Shown: positions 49,335-61,400, counted from the stretch's first letter. The stretch is DNA of 64,000 nucleotides from Mesostigma viride (GCA_009746045.1 RPFO01000312.1:2599279-2663278); one strand, 5' to 3'. The notes: generated by a model from the letters alone, not told the origin. Made by a program: numbers and translations.

Positions 49335-50900
49335 CGCATGATGCTGCGCAGGCTCCGCGCCGCGCTGGATCCACACTTGGGTGCAAGTCTCAGATGGGTT
49401 TTCGCCGTGGTCGTAACACTGTCATCATGGCTGTATTTGTTGCGCCCCGGTTGATGGAGGAGGTCCGTCGCCTTTGCCCTGATGGTGACTGCCGCCATGG
49501 TCTTCAATTTTGTCGACTATATCAAGGCCTTTGACACGGCCCTCTGCATGGGAGGCTCTTTGGGCCATCCCAGCTCTGGATCGCGGGTACCACCAGCGTT
49601 TATTGCTGGCAGCCATTCGTCGACTGTATGAGGGCTCTCAGGCAGTATAGTGCGGACTGCGGAAGGCACCACCCCACCATTCCCCCTTCACCACGGGGTG
49701 TGGCAAGGATGTGTCCTGTCCCCATACCTGTTCATTATTGTCGTGGATCATGTCATGCGCCGGGCCCGTGCGCGCTTTACTGCTCTTAAGGGGTTCGAGC
49801 CCGGCTTGGACATCCTTTTAACGAGCGCGAGCACGGCGGGGTTGGCACTGGCTATCGCCTGGCCGACCTGATTTATGCGGACGACACCACCCTCTGATCG
49901 CGCGCCCCGAGCACATTCAGACCTGGCTGGACGGTCTGGGCTTCAAATTGGAGGCGAGGAGGGCGGTGGGGTTGGAGATTAGTCAGTGTCAAAACTGAGG
50001 CGATGGGTGATTGGGGCCTCCAGTAGACCACCGCTGCCGCGCCTGCTCGACGGGACGGAGGTCCCGTTCCGTGACCGCTTCTGACAAACTGTTGCGGAGC
50101 ATGCTCCCTGACACCGCCGACGATGTGGACATCCGCATCGGCCTGGCCTGGGCCAGGCTCCGCTCGCTCAACACCTGCTGGCGCTGGAAGGGCCTTGGCG
50201 AGCACCGCAAGTGCATGCTCTTCATCAAGGTCCTCATCCTCACGGTGCTCACGTATGGCGCCGAGGCGTCAGTGGACACTGGACACTCACAGCTATACAT
50301 GCAGACTGGCAGCTAAGCTATAGACGCGGCACGGTTTACAGGATGCTCCGACAGGTCCTGAATGTAGGGTTTTCCAAGCGTAGGTCATTAGAGTCTTTGT
50401 ATCAGGGTATGCCTCGTATTTCGGACGAGATTAGGCAGCGTAGGATAGCATTTGTAGGACATCTTGCTCGCACCAGCCAGGTCGACACCGCCCTTGGTCT
50501 GGCCGCGGTCCCCAGCGGCTTGGCCATGCAACCAGGGCGGCATATTTTGACCTGGCCTGGCCCGCCAAGGACATTCCCAGGAAGCTAGGTAAGCCTGCCA
50601 TAAACTACACCCAGATGTTGCTGGCCAATCTAGTCGGGTCCCAGCTCAGTTTGAACACCGCATCCACTCCCTCTCCCTCCTTTGGACTGCCATGCAGAAC
50701 AGGAAGCGGTGGCAGAAGATTGTCCAGGCTCACACGCCAGCCCCTGTGGGCAAGCCACCCCCGCCCAAGAGGAAGGGGCGTTTTGCTGAGTAGTGTAGTT
50801 AGGATTTTATAGACTAGATAGCTTAGAGTTAGGTTAGTTCGATTACGCGGCTTCCTCCACCTCCACCCACCCATCAAGGAATAGTGTGCTACATGATCTC
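49335..50900 (+). mobile_element. LINE reverse-transcriptase fragment B
   Basis: A more complete but multiply shifted LINE ORF2. Blocks in order: F-V-D-Y-I-K-A-F-D-T (about 49510-49540), G-V-W-Q-G-C-V-L-S-P-Y-L-F (about 49690-49730), F-M-R-T/YADD-like region near 49870 (shifted; nucleotides TTTATGCGGACGACACC), I-R-I-G-L-A-W-A-R-L and L-T-V-L-T-Y-G-A-E (50110-50270), then R-R-I-A-F-V-G-H-L-A-R-T (50440-50480) and the K-P-P-P-P-K-R-K-G-R-F-A-E end at 50790. At least four frameshifts. No endonuclease domain is seen. Confidence 0.8.
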
Positions 50901-50929
50901 CCAAACGGAGGCATGTTATATTTAATTTT

Positions 50930-51785
50930 AATTTAACTTTGGTTGGACTGCCTGGCGCTCGAGGCCTGGGCTGTTGGTCTCAAAATCAGCCCCAAGACGG
51001 AAGCCATGACCCTCGGCCTTGCCGCCGCCCCCCCTGAGCTCCGCCTCAGTGTTAGACGACACCCCAGTGCCCTTCCCCGCCGGCTTCCGGTCGCTTCAAG
51101 CTGCTCGGCAGCTGGCTCCCCTCCTGCGAGAACGACATGACCACGTGGATTGGTATATGGCCTGGGCACAGCTCCACAAGCACCGTCGCTGGTGGAGCAA
51201 CCCCGCCCTGCCCCGGACTGCATTCAAACGCGACCTCTTCAAGGTCGTCATCCTGACGACCCTGACGTACCTATGGAGGGCCGAGACGTAGAGTCACGCT
51301 GACGCAGGAGCTGGAGCAGCAACTCGACAGCGCGGTCACCAAGATCAGGCTACGTAGTGTGCTCAATGTACCATTTAGCCTGCACATTAGCCATGATCGA
51401 GGATTTGTATGCTGATTTACCATATGCTTCCCATGTTATTATTAGTCACGTGCATTGCTATAACGCACGGTACACAACCAGCCATAGCCTTTTAAAAAAT
51501 CTAGTTAATTATATATGTCCTTGTACAGCCATGCTACGTCCTGGCTATGCTCAGATTACTTGCCCACGCTCCTTGTTATGACATGCTCACATGGGTCTTG
51601 TTGCACCCACCTAGATCCTGCCAGATCGTTTAGGGTGTCCAATTGCAGGTGTGGCATGCCTTAGGCATGAGGGAGAATGGGGGTCTCTGCGGCCTTAATT
51701 CTCCTGTTGTGCACACACAGGGATTAAAAGCACTTTGGTGCTCCGTGACTCCCCAACGGGAGCACGAGTTTAATTAATTAATTAA
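50930..51785 (+). mobile_element. LINE fragment C with 3' tail
   Basis: 50943-51290 carries the L-D-C-L-A-L-E-A-W-A-V-G-L-K-I-S-P-K-T-E-A block and the R-D-L-F-K-V-V-I-L-T-T-L-T-Y block of a LINE ORF2 in broken frames; 51357-51430 has D-L-Y-A-D-L-P-Y-A-S-H. From about 51441 it runs into a 3' tail with CACGGTACACAACCAGCCAT and a hairpin-like GCACTTTGGTGCTCCGTGAC, ending in a TTAA array at 51770. The same tail follows the ORF1-only elements at 54010-54480 (minus) and 60170-60560. Confidence 0.75.
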
Positions 51786-53345
51786 TCAATTCATTAATAT
51801 TATTAGGCACAAGCGCCTCAGTGGGCCTCGCCGGGCACCTGGCACCCGCAGATCAGGTAGACACGATAGATAGCTCAGCAGGCACCAATGGCCCAACCTG
51901 GGCGTTTAGTTCTCACATGGCGTGCCCCGGGCCGAGCGCGGCCGGCCGGGGCACCACCCGTGGACTCTTCCGGGATTAATTAACACGTAACAGCCGGCAT
52001 TTCGTGAGCATAACCATTAACCTTCCGGGATAGGCTAGGCATGGACATGTGTTACAGACCGGCGTCTGGCAGGGTTGTGTCCTGTCGCCGTACCTGGTTA
52101 TTATTGTAGTGGATTACAGTATGTTATGCGCCAGGCACGTGCCCCCTTTGGCGCTAGCATTGCAGGCCGTGCCCCACTGCCCGGCCTGGCCTAGTGATCA
52201 CGAACGATCGAGCTTGGGGAATTAGGGGGGCCGACCAACAAGCAGAATTTACTAGCTGACCATCATTTATGCCGACGGCATCACGCTCATCGAAAAGCCG
52301 GAGTGGCTGCCCAACTTTGGCTGGACTTCCTGGCGCTCGAGGCTCGAGCGGTTGGTCTAGAAATCAGCCCCAAAGCGGAGGCCCTGGCTCTCGGCATGGC
52401 TGGGCCCCCGCCTGGCACACTCCGCCTCTTAGACGACACCGAGGTCACCTACCCTACTTCAGGCCGCTTCAAGCTGCTCGGCGCAGTTGGCTTCCCGACT
52501 AGCTGCGAGGACGACCTGACGACACGGATCGGCATGGCGTGGGCGCAACTCCATGACCACCGCCGCGCTGGCCGTGGAGCAACCCCGCCCTACCCCGGAT
52601 CGATGGTCAAGCGTGACCTCTTCAAGGTCGTCATTCGGGACGATCCTGACCTACGGCGCCGAGACCTGGACACTGACGCAGGAGCTGGAGCAACACTGAC
52701 GCAGGAGCTGGAGCAACGCCTCGACGGCAACGTCACCAAGATGCTGCCCAAGGCCCTTAACATCCCCTTTGATTTGCACTTTGCACATTATTAGTGATGA
52801 TCGAGGATTAATTTGTACGCTGATTTGCACAATGGTTCCCATATTCTTAGGCACAGGCGCCTGGGCCTAGCCGGGCACCTGGCCCGCACAGATCAGGTAG
52901 ACACATCTTCTGGAGAGACTAGCTGGCACTGACCAAGCCCACCCAGCCTGGGCGTTATGTCCTCACCTGGCGTGCCCCAGGCCGCGTGCGGCAGGGCCGC
53001 GCCACCCGTGGACTTTTCGTGATAGACTCGGCATCATTGGACATGTGCATGGTACCCTAGCTAGACATGACGGGCTCGCACCCGGCCAGCCTCCTGGTTT
53101 GTCTGTAATATGGAGGCAGCTTGAGATTCCAACCCATGTTCCCCTCGACCACTGAGGACTTGTGCTCACGTGTCTATATTAATTAATTAATGGAGGCAGC
53201 TGGTACGCAAGGGTAGATGGCAAGCTATAGTGATGAAGGAGACCACCCCCAAGTCTGTGGGGGCTCCGCGTGTGACCGCGTATGGCATTCATAGCGATTC
53301 GGGCCGTGGTGCCCACAACCCTGTATAACTAGGACCTAGTAGATA
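51786..53345 (+). mobile_element. LINE fragment D
   Basis: A shuffled set of LINE pieces: G-C-V-L-S-P-Y-L-V-I-I-V-V-D-Y near 52075-52120, a degraded I-Y-A-D-G-I near 52270 (active-site Asp changed to Gly), W-L-D-F-L-A-L-E-A-R-A-V-G-L-E-I-S-P-K-A-E-A (52315-52385), R-I-G-M-A-W-A-Q-L and R-D-L-F-K-V-V-I (52530-52640), then M-L-P-K-A-L-N-I-P (52740). Minus-strand pieces of the same family lie at 53340-52960. Frames are broken throughout. Confidence 0.7.
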
Positions 53346-53815
53346 ATTTAACTAATTAGAAACATATCTCCGTTGGGAGTATATGTAGCACATCTCCCGG
53401 AGAAGGGGCATATGGCTTTTAATACATTCTGGGCTACTTCCTGCAAGGGTGGGGATATGTAAACGACACTTGCTCTAGGTGCACCAAGGGCACCTGCATG
53501 CCATGCACCGGCCATGTTCGCAGCAGACCTAGGGGTCTGGCATGGGGTGGAAGATCATCATGGCTATACAAATGCTAGGGCATGCCTTCTCATCAGAGAG
53601 TGACTCTCCTCTGCATAGGCAGAGCGTGGCTAAATTCTTAATGCAACATCCATGGGGGGTCCCATTATGGGCATGGCTTGGCTAAATGCTTAAGGCGTCA
53701 TCCATGGGGGGCCATTATGGGCGCACATGCGCGTGGGCCACGTGCTAGGCTAAGCCTGACTAATCTACACTACTGTTATATATTCCCTAGCTAGACTGAG
53801 GTTGCTGGGGTGGCA
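53346..53815. other. No gene recognised
   Basis: About 470 bp without coding or repeat signal, apart from two copies of GGGGTCCCATTATGGGC / GGGGGCCATTATGGGCG near 53656 and 53706. It is probably further retroelement-derived sequence. Confidence 0.4.
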
Positions 53816-53819
53816 GGAG

Positions 53820-54060
53820 GTGCCTGCCAGCCGGGCTTGTGGTCGACGTGGATGACCGCCCGCCTCCAGTATACCGGTTTCCCCCCTTGCGCTTGATCTG
53901 CCGGAGCTGAAGGTAGGTCGGCCATAGCTCGCGTCGCCGTTGTTGCTGCTGGGCCAGAGTCAAGTCGTCGTCCAGCGTGTAGCGAGTCAGCGAGAGCTTC
54001 TTGCGGAATTTAATTAATTAATTAATTAATTAATTAATTAATTAATTAATTAAACTCGTG
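53820..54060 (-). mobile_element. Diverged LINE ORF1 end plus TTAA array
   Basis: The minus-strand frame from about 54003 to 53820 encodes L-D-D-D-L-T-L-A-Q-Q-Q-Q-R-R...L-W-P-T-Y-L, a diverged relative of the ORF1 C-terminus at 54482. A (TTAA)n array, 54009-54053, separates it from the 3' tail of the next copy. Confidence 0.65.
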
Positions 54061-55220
54061 CTCCCGTTGGGGAGTCACAGAGCACCGAAGTCCTTTTAAT
54101 CCCTGTGTGAGTGTGTGTGCACAACAGGAAGAAAGGGCAGAGACCCCCTTTCTCCTTCATGCCACAAAGTCATGCCACAGCTGTGCACAATCGGACTCGG
54201 TAAACGATCGGGCAAGATCTGTGGGTGCAATAAGACCCATGTGAGCATATCACAACAAGGAGCGTGGGCAAGTAATCTGAGCATAGCCATGCCATGCAGG
54301 ACGTAGCATGGCTGTACAAGGACTACATAAGCTAAGGCTATGGCTAGTTGTGTACCGTGTGTTAGCGGTGCACGTGAATAAGTATGGTGGCACAGCTAGG
54401 CAACCATTCTAAGCATGGCTGCCATGCATGGCGGCAGTGACTACCAATTGATGGATACAAGCTAGGGCTATATTAGCTATTCTAGCCCGCAGGGGGCGTC
54501 CACATCTTGTGGTTGATGATCAGGTCCCCGCCCCTCCAGTACACCTTGGGCTTCTGGGGGTCCTGCTTGTGGCGGAGGTATTCCGGCCACAGGTCGCGTC
54601 GCTGCTGCTGCTGAGCGGGGCTCAGGTCGTCGTCCAGCATCCAGGTGAGGTCGTGCAACCTCTTGCGACGAGAAAGAAACCGCTGCTTGTCCTCATGGGA
54701 GGGGAAGGTGAGAAGGACTGGTGGGGGAGCCGCCTTGTCCCGTGTGTGGGGAAGGCGGTGGCACCCACGCAGTTCTACCTGAGCACCTACCAGGCCCATG
54801 AGGGTATAAGGATCGAGCTGGTCCTTGAGCTCGTCGGTAAGGGTGGTTGACGTCTCACCTGGCTTCTGGGGGAAGCGATGCAGCACCACCCGGCAGTCGC
54901 GGCGGGCGCGGTGGGTGGCCTCCCGTTGTTGTGCCTGGCGAAGGTCTTCAAGCTCCTGGAGTTTCGTAGCGATGGCGTCGGTGGTGGAGGCGGTCGCTGT
55001 CCGCAGCAGGTCCGCATAGGAGAGGGTCGGGAGGTCGCCAGCATCCTGCCGGGGTGCATGTCTGCTGGGATGCGATGGTGGCCGTCTGCTCCGCTATCTT
55101 TGGGACCTGTGAGGCCAGGGCCTCGGTGTGGGCGGTGATCGCTCCATTGCGGCATTTAAGGAACGACAGCCTATCCGCCATGTACTTAATGGTGAGGAGC
55201 ACGGGGGCCGGGCCAGCCTA
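54010..55220 (-). mobile_element. LINE-type ORF1-only element, copy 1
   Basis: Minus-strand ORF from 54889 to 54482 encodes an RNA-binding-like ORF1 C-terminal part: P-P-P-V-L-L-T-F-P-S-H-E-D-K-Q-R-F-L, L-D-D-D-L-S-P-A-Q-Q-Q-Q-R-R-D-L-W-P-E-Y-L. The 'basic strand, helix, D-L-S' layout resembles the C-terminal domain of L1-type ORF1 proteins. A coiled-coil N-terminal part is spread over 55202-54890 in shifted frames (I-T-A-H-T-E-A-L-A-S-Q-V-P-K-I-A-E-Q-T). The stop is followed by a 3' tail to the TTAA array near 54053. No RT lies in the element. Confidence 0.7.
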
Positions 55221-55815
55221 GTAGATTAATTAATTAATAGCCTATAGTAGATTAATAGACACGTGACTGCATCACGTGAGCATAAGTCCTCAGTGGGAGG
55301 GGAACATGGGACGGAATGGATGGTGTAAGCTATTTAGGTCCTAGTTACAGGGTTGTGGGCACCGCGGCCCGAATCGCTATGAATGCCATAATACGCGGTC
55401 ACACGCGGTCTGCCCGAGCCTGCACAGACTTGGGGGTGGTCTCCTTCATCACTACTTGCCATCTATCCTTGCGTACCATCTGCCTCCATGCATATTATTA
55501 CAGACAAACCAGGAGGCGCCTAGTAGATAGCTTACATCATATCCATTAATTAATTAATTAGTTAATTAAGATATGATGAATTAATTAATCATATCCATTC
55601 CATCCCATGTTCCCCTCCCACGGAGGACTTCTTATGCTCACGTGCATGACGCAGTCACGTGTCTATTAATTAATTAATTAATTAATTAATTAATTTATTA
55701 ATTAATTAATCCCATGCATGTTCCCCTCCCACTGAGGACTTATGCTCACGTGACGCATGCAGTCGATCACCTGTCCATTTATAGCTTGCATGCAGTCATG
55801 CATGTTAACCATGGT

Positions 55816-55881
<66 letters not shown>

Positions 55882-55910
55882 CTTGCGTGTCATGCGCAAA
55901 GGCATGCCAC
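55221..55910. mobile_element. Mixed LINE 3' fragments, TTAA arrays and (TAAG)n
   Basis: 55260-55540 repeats the 47010-47200 sequence (LINE ORF2 3' end, minus strand). 55545-55710 has TTAA arrays with CACGTG cassettes in both orientations around an ATATGATG palindrome. 55820-55880 is a (TAAG)n run, followed by the inverted copy of the 48911-48967 flank. No intact gene. Confidence 0.7.
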
Positions 55911-55935
55911 GGAGTACTGTGCTAATCTCATTAGA

Positions 55936-58130
55936 AGTACCATGGTTGGCTCAGCACATTGTATAGTCTACCTTATCACGTCATCATAACAAAGGCAAGC
56001 TCTAACAACCTATGGTGCCAGCTATCTACATGCTGTCACACAAATGCAATATCTCCAACATCATCATCACTATAGCACTTCCATCCCTGCACGAAAAATG
56101 CAAAGAAACCGGTACTGTCCGCTGCAAATATCAGTCAGCACGGTCCCATGGTCCGCCGATGCGGTCCATTTGGACCACAACTCACGTAACGTAAATGTAA
56201 CGCGTAATTCCGTGACCTGCGACGTAAGTGACGTAACGTAAATATGTCCGGCCGGTCGGGGCAGACCCAACGTGAATGAAAATGCTTAGATTGGGTAGGT
56301 AATTGCGCCATAGCCCAGTAAATACCACCACTTTCTTGCAGGCAGTCACGTGACTTTTGCTAACATTTTTTACCGTTGCGCGCGCGCATAGCGAGATATG
56401 GCTGTCAGTGTGCCATTTTGTGGCAATTTAGGGTTCCGCGGCGTGAAATTGGTCAGATGATGACCCCTGAACGATGATGCATTATTTTGGTACGTCAAGA
56501 ATGATCAGATTTATGCTGTTGAGGAAACACGCAGTGGCTATTACCTCTGTCTTGGTAGTCACTGTCAGACGAGACTTCCCGTTTGGTATCGCCGGTTTCC
56601 TTTGGTTCTTGGGAGTTTCCGTCTGCCTGGGCCTCCACGAAAGTCCGCTGCGCCATTTGCTGGGAACGTGGAAGCGTTAGACGTCATCTTTGCACATATC
56701 TTCAACATGGTAATGATGACGGATGCATGGATAGAGCGGCTATGGCCGCCTCTCCCACTAGTAGCTGCATACGTGACGTATGAGCATGCCGGCCAGCGGA
56801 ACTCGGCCAGGTCATGATCGAGGCAGGTACGGCAATGCGTTTGCACGTTGTTTGCAGGGAAACTCGTACGTTCTTACATGTCTTTTGATGAGTAGGATAG
56901 TGGTTATTGCAACAGCTTTCCATGCCTGCTCTAGGAGGGGTATTAGCCATTATGGTGCACAATTTGTGGCACTTCTTTGGGGGATATCGTTCAGTGATGG
57001 CAAGTTGGCGTCATGTTTGGATTCCAGCAGGTTTGGCACTCTATTGTGGTCATTTATATTGCATAATTGTATAGCATGGCATAGTTGGCTGTTTGCGCGC
57101 GCGTAAGCCACACATGTACACGCGTGCATTATACATGTCAATTGGGGTGTCCGGGTGGTTTGACCAAAGGAAAGCACCATTGGACTATCCAACTAAATTG
57201 TCCAATGTTGGTATTGAGGTTTCTAACCCCCCCCTGAGAAAAATGGGGGGGTGTACTTTTGCAAGGAAATGATCGTCTTTTGGCCAACTTTGGTTGGAGC
57301 TATTATCCAAATGCCTTGATATACCAATGGTATTATTGCATATTCTGAAAGCCCTTGAAGTGTAGATATTCCTAGTACCGGGGTTGAGGGTATTTGGAGT
57401 TGTGGCCTAGGAGTTATGATTTTTTTCATTTTCAGGGGTCAAAAAACCAAAAAAAGTGCTGGCGGACCATGAGCTGAAGGGTTAATTGGCGGCCCTTCAG
57501 CTCATGAGCGCTGTGATGCCGCGCTAGCAGCGAAGAGAGGGACGTGCGTCACTCTCACTCAACAAGAATTAAGCGTCCATACGCACAACATCCTTGCCAG
57601 AATACGTTCTATGAAATGCCATAAACCTTCGGCCGCGAAAAGCTACAGGCTGCGACTGAAGCGGCCCTGATCACGACATCAACGAAAACAATCTAAAGCT
57701 GCCAGGTATTCGACAACACAACGGCAAGCAACGGCGAGCTACATAGCTGGCGGAAACTGCCAAAAAAGAACGCAAAAAACTTCGAACGACGAGGTCAATA
57801 GAAGAAAGCATTGATAGCAGATAACATTCGCGACAAATCTGTACCTTGCCATCGTAAATCCCTCGCCCAGGCGTGCGACAACAGCCGTTCTTGCATTGAC
57901 AGGTGCGCTCAGCCAGGTGCGCAGGAACCCCCGACTTCCATCCTCGAGGCAAAAAATAGCTGACGGCGGTATGGCTGACGGCGGCGTTCAGATCAGGCTT
58001 TTGTGTCTGAGCCCCAAATTCGGTCAGACCACTTGCATTCGATGCACCTTTTTAATACGCACCCGCCAGTATAATCGGTTACGGCTACAAGCCTACAACG
58101 CAGTATTGATAACACTACGCACGTGACAAG
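55936..58130. other. No gene recognised
   Basis: About 2.2 kb without domain-bearing frames. 56170-56240 has repeated CGTAACGTAA-like motifs. 57468-57506 is a near-perfect hairpin listed separately. This may be the 5' region of the ORF1 element that starts at about 58136. Confidence 0.4.
57468..57506. repeat. 14-bp perfect hairpin
   Basis: CATGAGCTGAAGGG (57468-57481), an 11-base loop, then CCCTTCAGCTCATG (57493-57506). It is preceded by AAAAAACCAAAAAAAG. It could be the end of an inverted-repeat element or an RNA stem; no flanking gene explains it. Confidence 0.8.
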
Positions 58131-58135
58131 CAGCT

Positions 58136-60560
58136 ATGACGACTCCAAAAGCCAAGCGAGGTTTGGAAAAGGAGCTTGCCGGCTCCCAGCCCAACCCACT
58201 CGCCATCGTCCTGGCCCAGCCTTCTGGGCCCGCCAACCAACCGCCAGCAAATTCCCCATCTCCCAGCGCCTCGCCAGAGCCCAAGGAACCCTGTCACGAA
58301 CACAAATGGCGAAAGTACCTACCAGATTACGGCCGCTTTTCTTTCCTTCGCTGGCTGCGACTGACCAGGGATGAATGCGCCGAAATAGTGCGTTTCTTAG
58401 CACAGGAACGCAAGCTCGATCGTTGGGCCCTATTCGCCCATCCCCGCTGACAAGGTGGAGGAGTTCCTCGATCCACCATGCACGCCATGGTGACCGCCAC
58501 TCTCCGCCTCGCTATCCTGTGCAGCTTCTTCCAGCTAACAGATTAGCCGACATCACAAGCAAGCTCCGCAACCTAGCCCGGCCTGCGCAGCCAGCTGCCA
58601 CATCGGCTCCCTCCCTCTGCAAGGATGACATCCGAGCAGTGATGCATGGAGGAGCACGTGACCTGGCCGTTGGCCGAGAAGCTGACCTTGCTGAACACGA
58701 CGCTCAACACGGTGGAGGCCCGGGTCTCCAATGTGGAAACCAAGGTCGTCCACAAGCTCCAACCTCAGTTCACGGCGCTGCACACCGCGGCGCAGGCATC
58801 CGAGACACACGCTGCACTTGTCTCTCGCCTAAACCAGGTGGAGGGCAAGTGCGGCGTGCTCATGAAGAAGCTTGAAGCCATCACCGCCCACACCGAGGCC
58901 CTGGCCTCACAGGTCCCAAAGATAGCGGAGCAGACGGCCACCATCGCATCCCAGCCACCCCGGCTGGAAGTGCTGGTGACCTTCCGTACGTCCCTCTCTT
59001 TTGCGGACCTGCTGCGGACAGCGACCGCCTCCACCGGCACCGACCCCATCGCTACGAAACTCCAGGAGCTTGAAGACCTTCGCCAGGCACAACAACGGGA
59101 GGCCACCAACCGCGCCCGCCGCGACTGCTGGGTGGTGCTGCAGTTAGGTTAAATCGGCCTAATTAACTTGGGTGCTCGGAAGTGGTTATTCCGGGCAAAA
59201 TAGTGTGACGGACCGATTTGCCTCAGTGGGCAAAAGGTTCCGGCACTATTTAACCTAACTAAAACCTGGCCTCGTGGAGGGGGGTCGAAGAGCCTGAGAC
59301 ATCCGCCTAGGCCGCTGAGCACGCAAATGATATTGCGCCGGAGCTGCATGCCTCAGTGAGGATTCGAACCCCTGACCTCCAAGGTGCACAGGTTTTAGTT
59401 AGGTTAACTAAAACCTGTGCACCTTGGAGGCCAGGCGTTCGAATCCTCACTGAGGCAGCTCCGGCGCAATATCATTTGCGTGCTCAGCGGCCTAGCTAGG
59501 CGGATGTCTCGGGCTCTTCGACCCCCCTCCACGAGGCCAGGTTTTAGTTATGTAGGTTTAATAGTGCCGGAACCTTTTGCCCTCTGAGGCAAATCGGTCC
59601 GTCACACTATTTTGCCCGGAATAACCACTTCCGAGCACCCAAGTTAATTCGGCCTACTAACTGCTGCGTCGTTTCCCCCAGAAGCCAGGTGAGACGTCAA
59701 CCTCCCTTGCCGACGAGCTTAAGGACCAGCTCCTTACCCTCATGGGCCTGGTAGGTGAGGTATTACTGCGTGGGTGCCACCGCCTTCCCCACTCACGGGA
59801 TAAGGCGGCTCCCCCACCAGTCCTGCTCACCTTCCCCTCCCGAGATCGAGGACAAGCAGTGGCCGGTTCCTCTCTCGTCGCAAGCGGTTGCACGACCTCA
59901 CCTGGACGCTGGACGACGACCTGACCCCCGCTCATCAGCAGCAGCGACGCGACCTGTGGCCGGAATATCTCCGCCACAAGCAGGACCCCCAGAAGCCCAA
60001 GGTGTACTGGAGGGGCGGGGACCTGATGATCAACCATGCACAAGATGTGGACGCCCCCTGCGGGCTAGAATAGCTTGCCTAATATCCCTAGCTTCTATCC
60101 ATCAATTGGTAGTCACTGCCGCTATGGCAGCCATGCTTAGAATGTTTGCTTAGCTGTGCCAACATACCTAGTCACGTGCACCGCTCACGCACGGTACACA
60201 ACCAGCCATAGCCTTAGCTTAGTCCTTGTACAGCCATGCTACGTCCTGGCATGGCTATGCTCAGATTACTTGCCCACGCTCCTTGTTATGCCATGCTCAC
60301 CACATGAGTCTTATTGCAACCACAGATTGCCGGATCGTTAGCGTGTCCGTTTAGCTAGCGTGCCCGAATGCAGCTGTGGCTGATGCCCTAGGCATGAAGG
60401 AGACTGGGGGTCTCTGCCCTTTCTCCTGTTGTGCACACACAGGGATTAAAAAAAGCACTTCGGTGCTCCGTGACTACCCAACGGGAGCACGTGTTTAATT
60501 AATTAATTAATTAATTAATTAATTAATTAATTAATTAATTAATTAATTAATTAATTAATT
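58136..60560 (+). mobile_element. LINE-type ORF1-only element, copy 2, interrupted
   Basis: 58136-58450 encodes a Pro/Ser-rich start with E-P-K-E-P-C-H-E-H-K-W-R. 58646-59152 encodes a coiled coil (T-L-L-N-T-T-L-N-T-V-E-A-R-V and I-T-A-H-T-E-A-L-A-S-Q-V-P-K). The frame is cut at 59143 by a foldback element and resumes at 59661 with F-P-Q-K-P-G-E-T-S. The C-terminal L-D-D-D-L-T-P-A-H-Q-Q-Q-R-R-D-L-W-P-E-Y-L ends with a stop at 60073. The 3' tail (60170-60490) matches 51441-51785 and ends in a (TTAA)n array, 60494-60560. Besides the insert there are at least two frameshifts (about 58450 and 59845). No RT is present. Confidence 0.75.
59144..59660. mobile_element. Foldback element with tRNA-like B-boxes
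   Basis: A 517-bp near-perfect palindrome centred near 59403, inserted in the LINE ORF1 of copy 2; the uninterrupted sequence is seen at 54889-54880 (minus). Arms of about 255 bp begin TTAGGTTAAATCGGCC and end GGCCTACTAA. The flanks, gtgCTGCAG and CTGCTGCG, suggest a short target duplication of about 6 bp. Each arm contains GGCGTTCGAATCCTCACTGA or its complement, and GTTCGAATC is a perfect RNA polymerase III B-box. It encodes no protein, so it must be moved in trans. Confidence 0.85.
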
Positions 60561-60697
60561 GCATTATTGACAGGTCAGACACGCACGGCGCAGGCCTGAA
60601 CAATTACTTACCGAAAATGGCTGAAAATCTGGCACAAAGCACCCGCTCGGTTTAGAAATCGATGCAACCGATATTGATGCCTGCTTCACGGTCAGAA
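60561..60697. other. Short spacer before the LTR element
   Basis: About 140 bp without coding signal between the TTAA tail of the LINE-type element and the LTR. The bases just before the LTR are gtcagaa, whose last 4-5 would be the target duplication. Confidence 0.5.
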
Positions 60698-61399
60698 TGT
60701 AACAACCAAATGTTACATCCAAAGTTTTCCTACTGTTGATCTTATTATGAGTTCTTTAGGACAATTATTTGGAAAGTTAGGAGGCTTCGACGTCTGACGG
60801 ATATTGGGTCTGCTGAGATCTGTAGAATTTATTGTTCTACCCTCATTGGTCGTGGCCTGATCCACGTAGGGTACTTTGCATGGTTTTGTTCAGTCAGTCA
60901 TAGATTCTCTTTAATACCGTTGTACCTGGTGGATCTGGTTCCAGGTCATGGAGATTCTGTATGTGCTGGCTTTGTGTTGTGTTGAGGATTCGGAAGCTAA
61001 GATCTTATCTTGAGTGATTCTCACTTTTGATTGGTCCTTCCGGGTTAGAGCTGAGCCGACTCTGCGTGCACGATGACTTTTATCCTGTTTGTGGCGGCTG
61101 TGCATGTGTGCGTGTAAGAAAGCTAAAGCTATGGTGTAATTCAAGGGTTTCCTTGTTTCATCAATCAAACAACCCTTGCCAAAAGTCAACTATAACTTCA
61201 ACAGATAGTCGACTTGGATATAACTTGTCTGTTGTGTCTAACAAGGGTGGGGACTCATTCCCTTAACTGTTGAAGATCCATCTTCATTGCTTCTCTGGAC
61301 GTGAAGTTATCTGTCGCGACTCCAACCCAGGTATAAAGATCTTTTCACATCAATGTTGAAACTGAGGCTGTTGCAAACACAACATTTTTAGTCGTTACA
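60698..61399 (+). repeat. 5' long terminal repeat
   Basis: 702 bp that begin TGTAAC and end GTTACA, a perfect 6-bp inverted terminal pair with the canonical TG...CA ends. A tRNA primer site follows immediately and a gag gene about 220 bp later. The 3' LTR lies beyond the window, so LTR identity and age cannot be judged. Confidence 0.85.
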
Positions 61400-61400
61400 T

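Noticed and set aside
48946-49341. Open frame of repeated Leu-Thr-His-Ser
   Set aside because: It is a translation of the ACTC/ACTT microsatellite.
59330-59460. A functional tRNA gene in the foldback element
   Set aside because: Only the B-box/T-arm half is present. No A-box with a complementary acceptor stem is found at the required distance on either strand.
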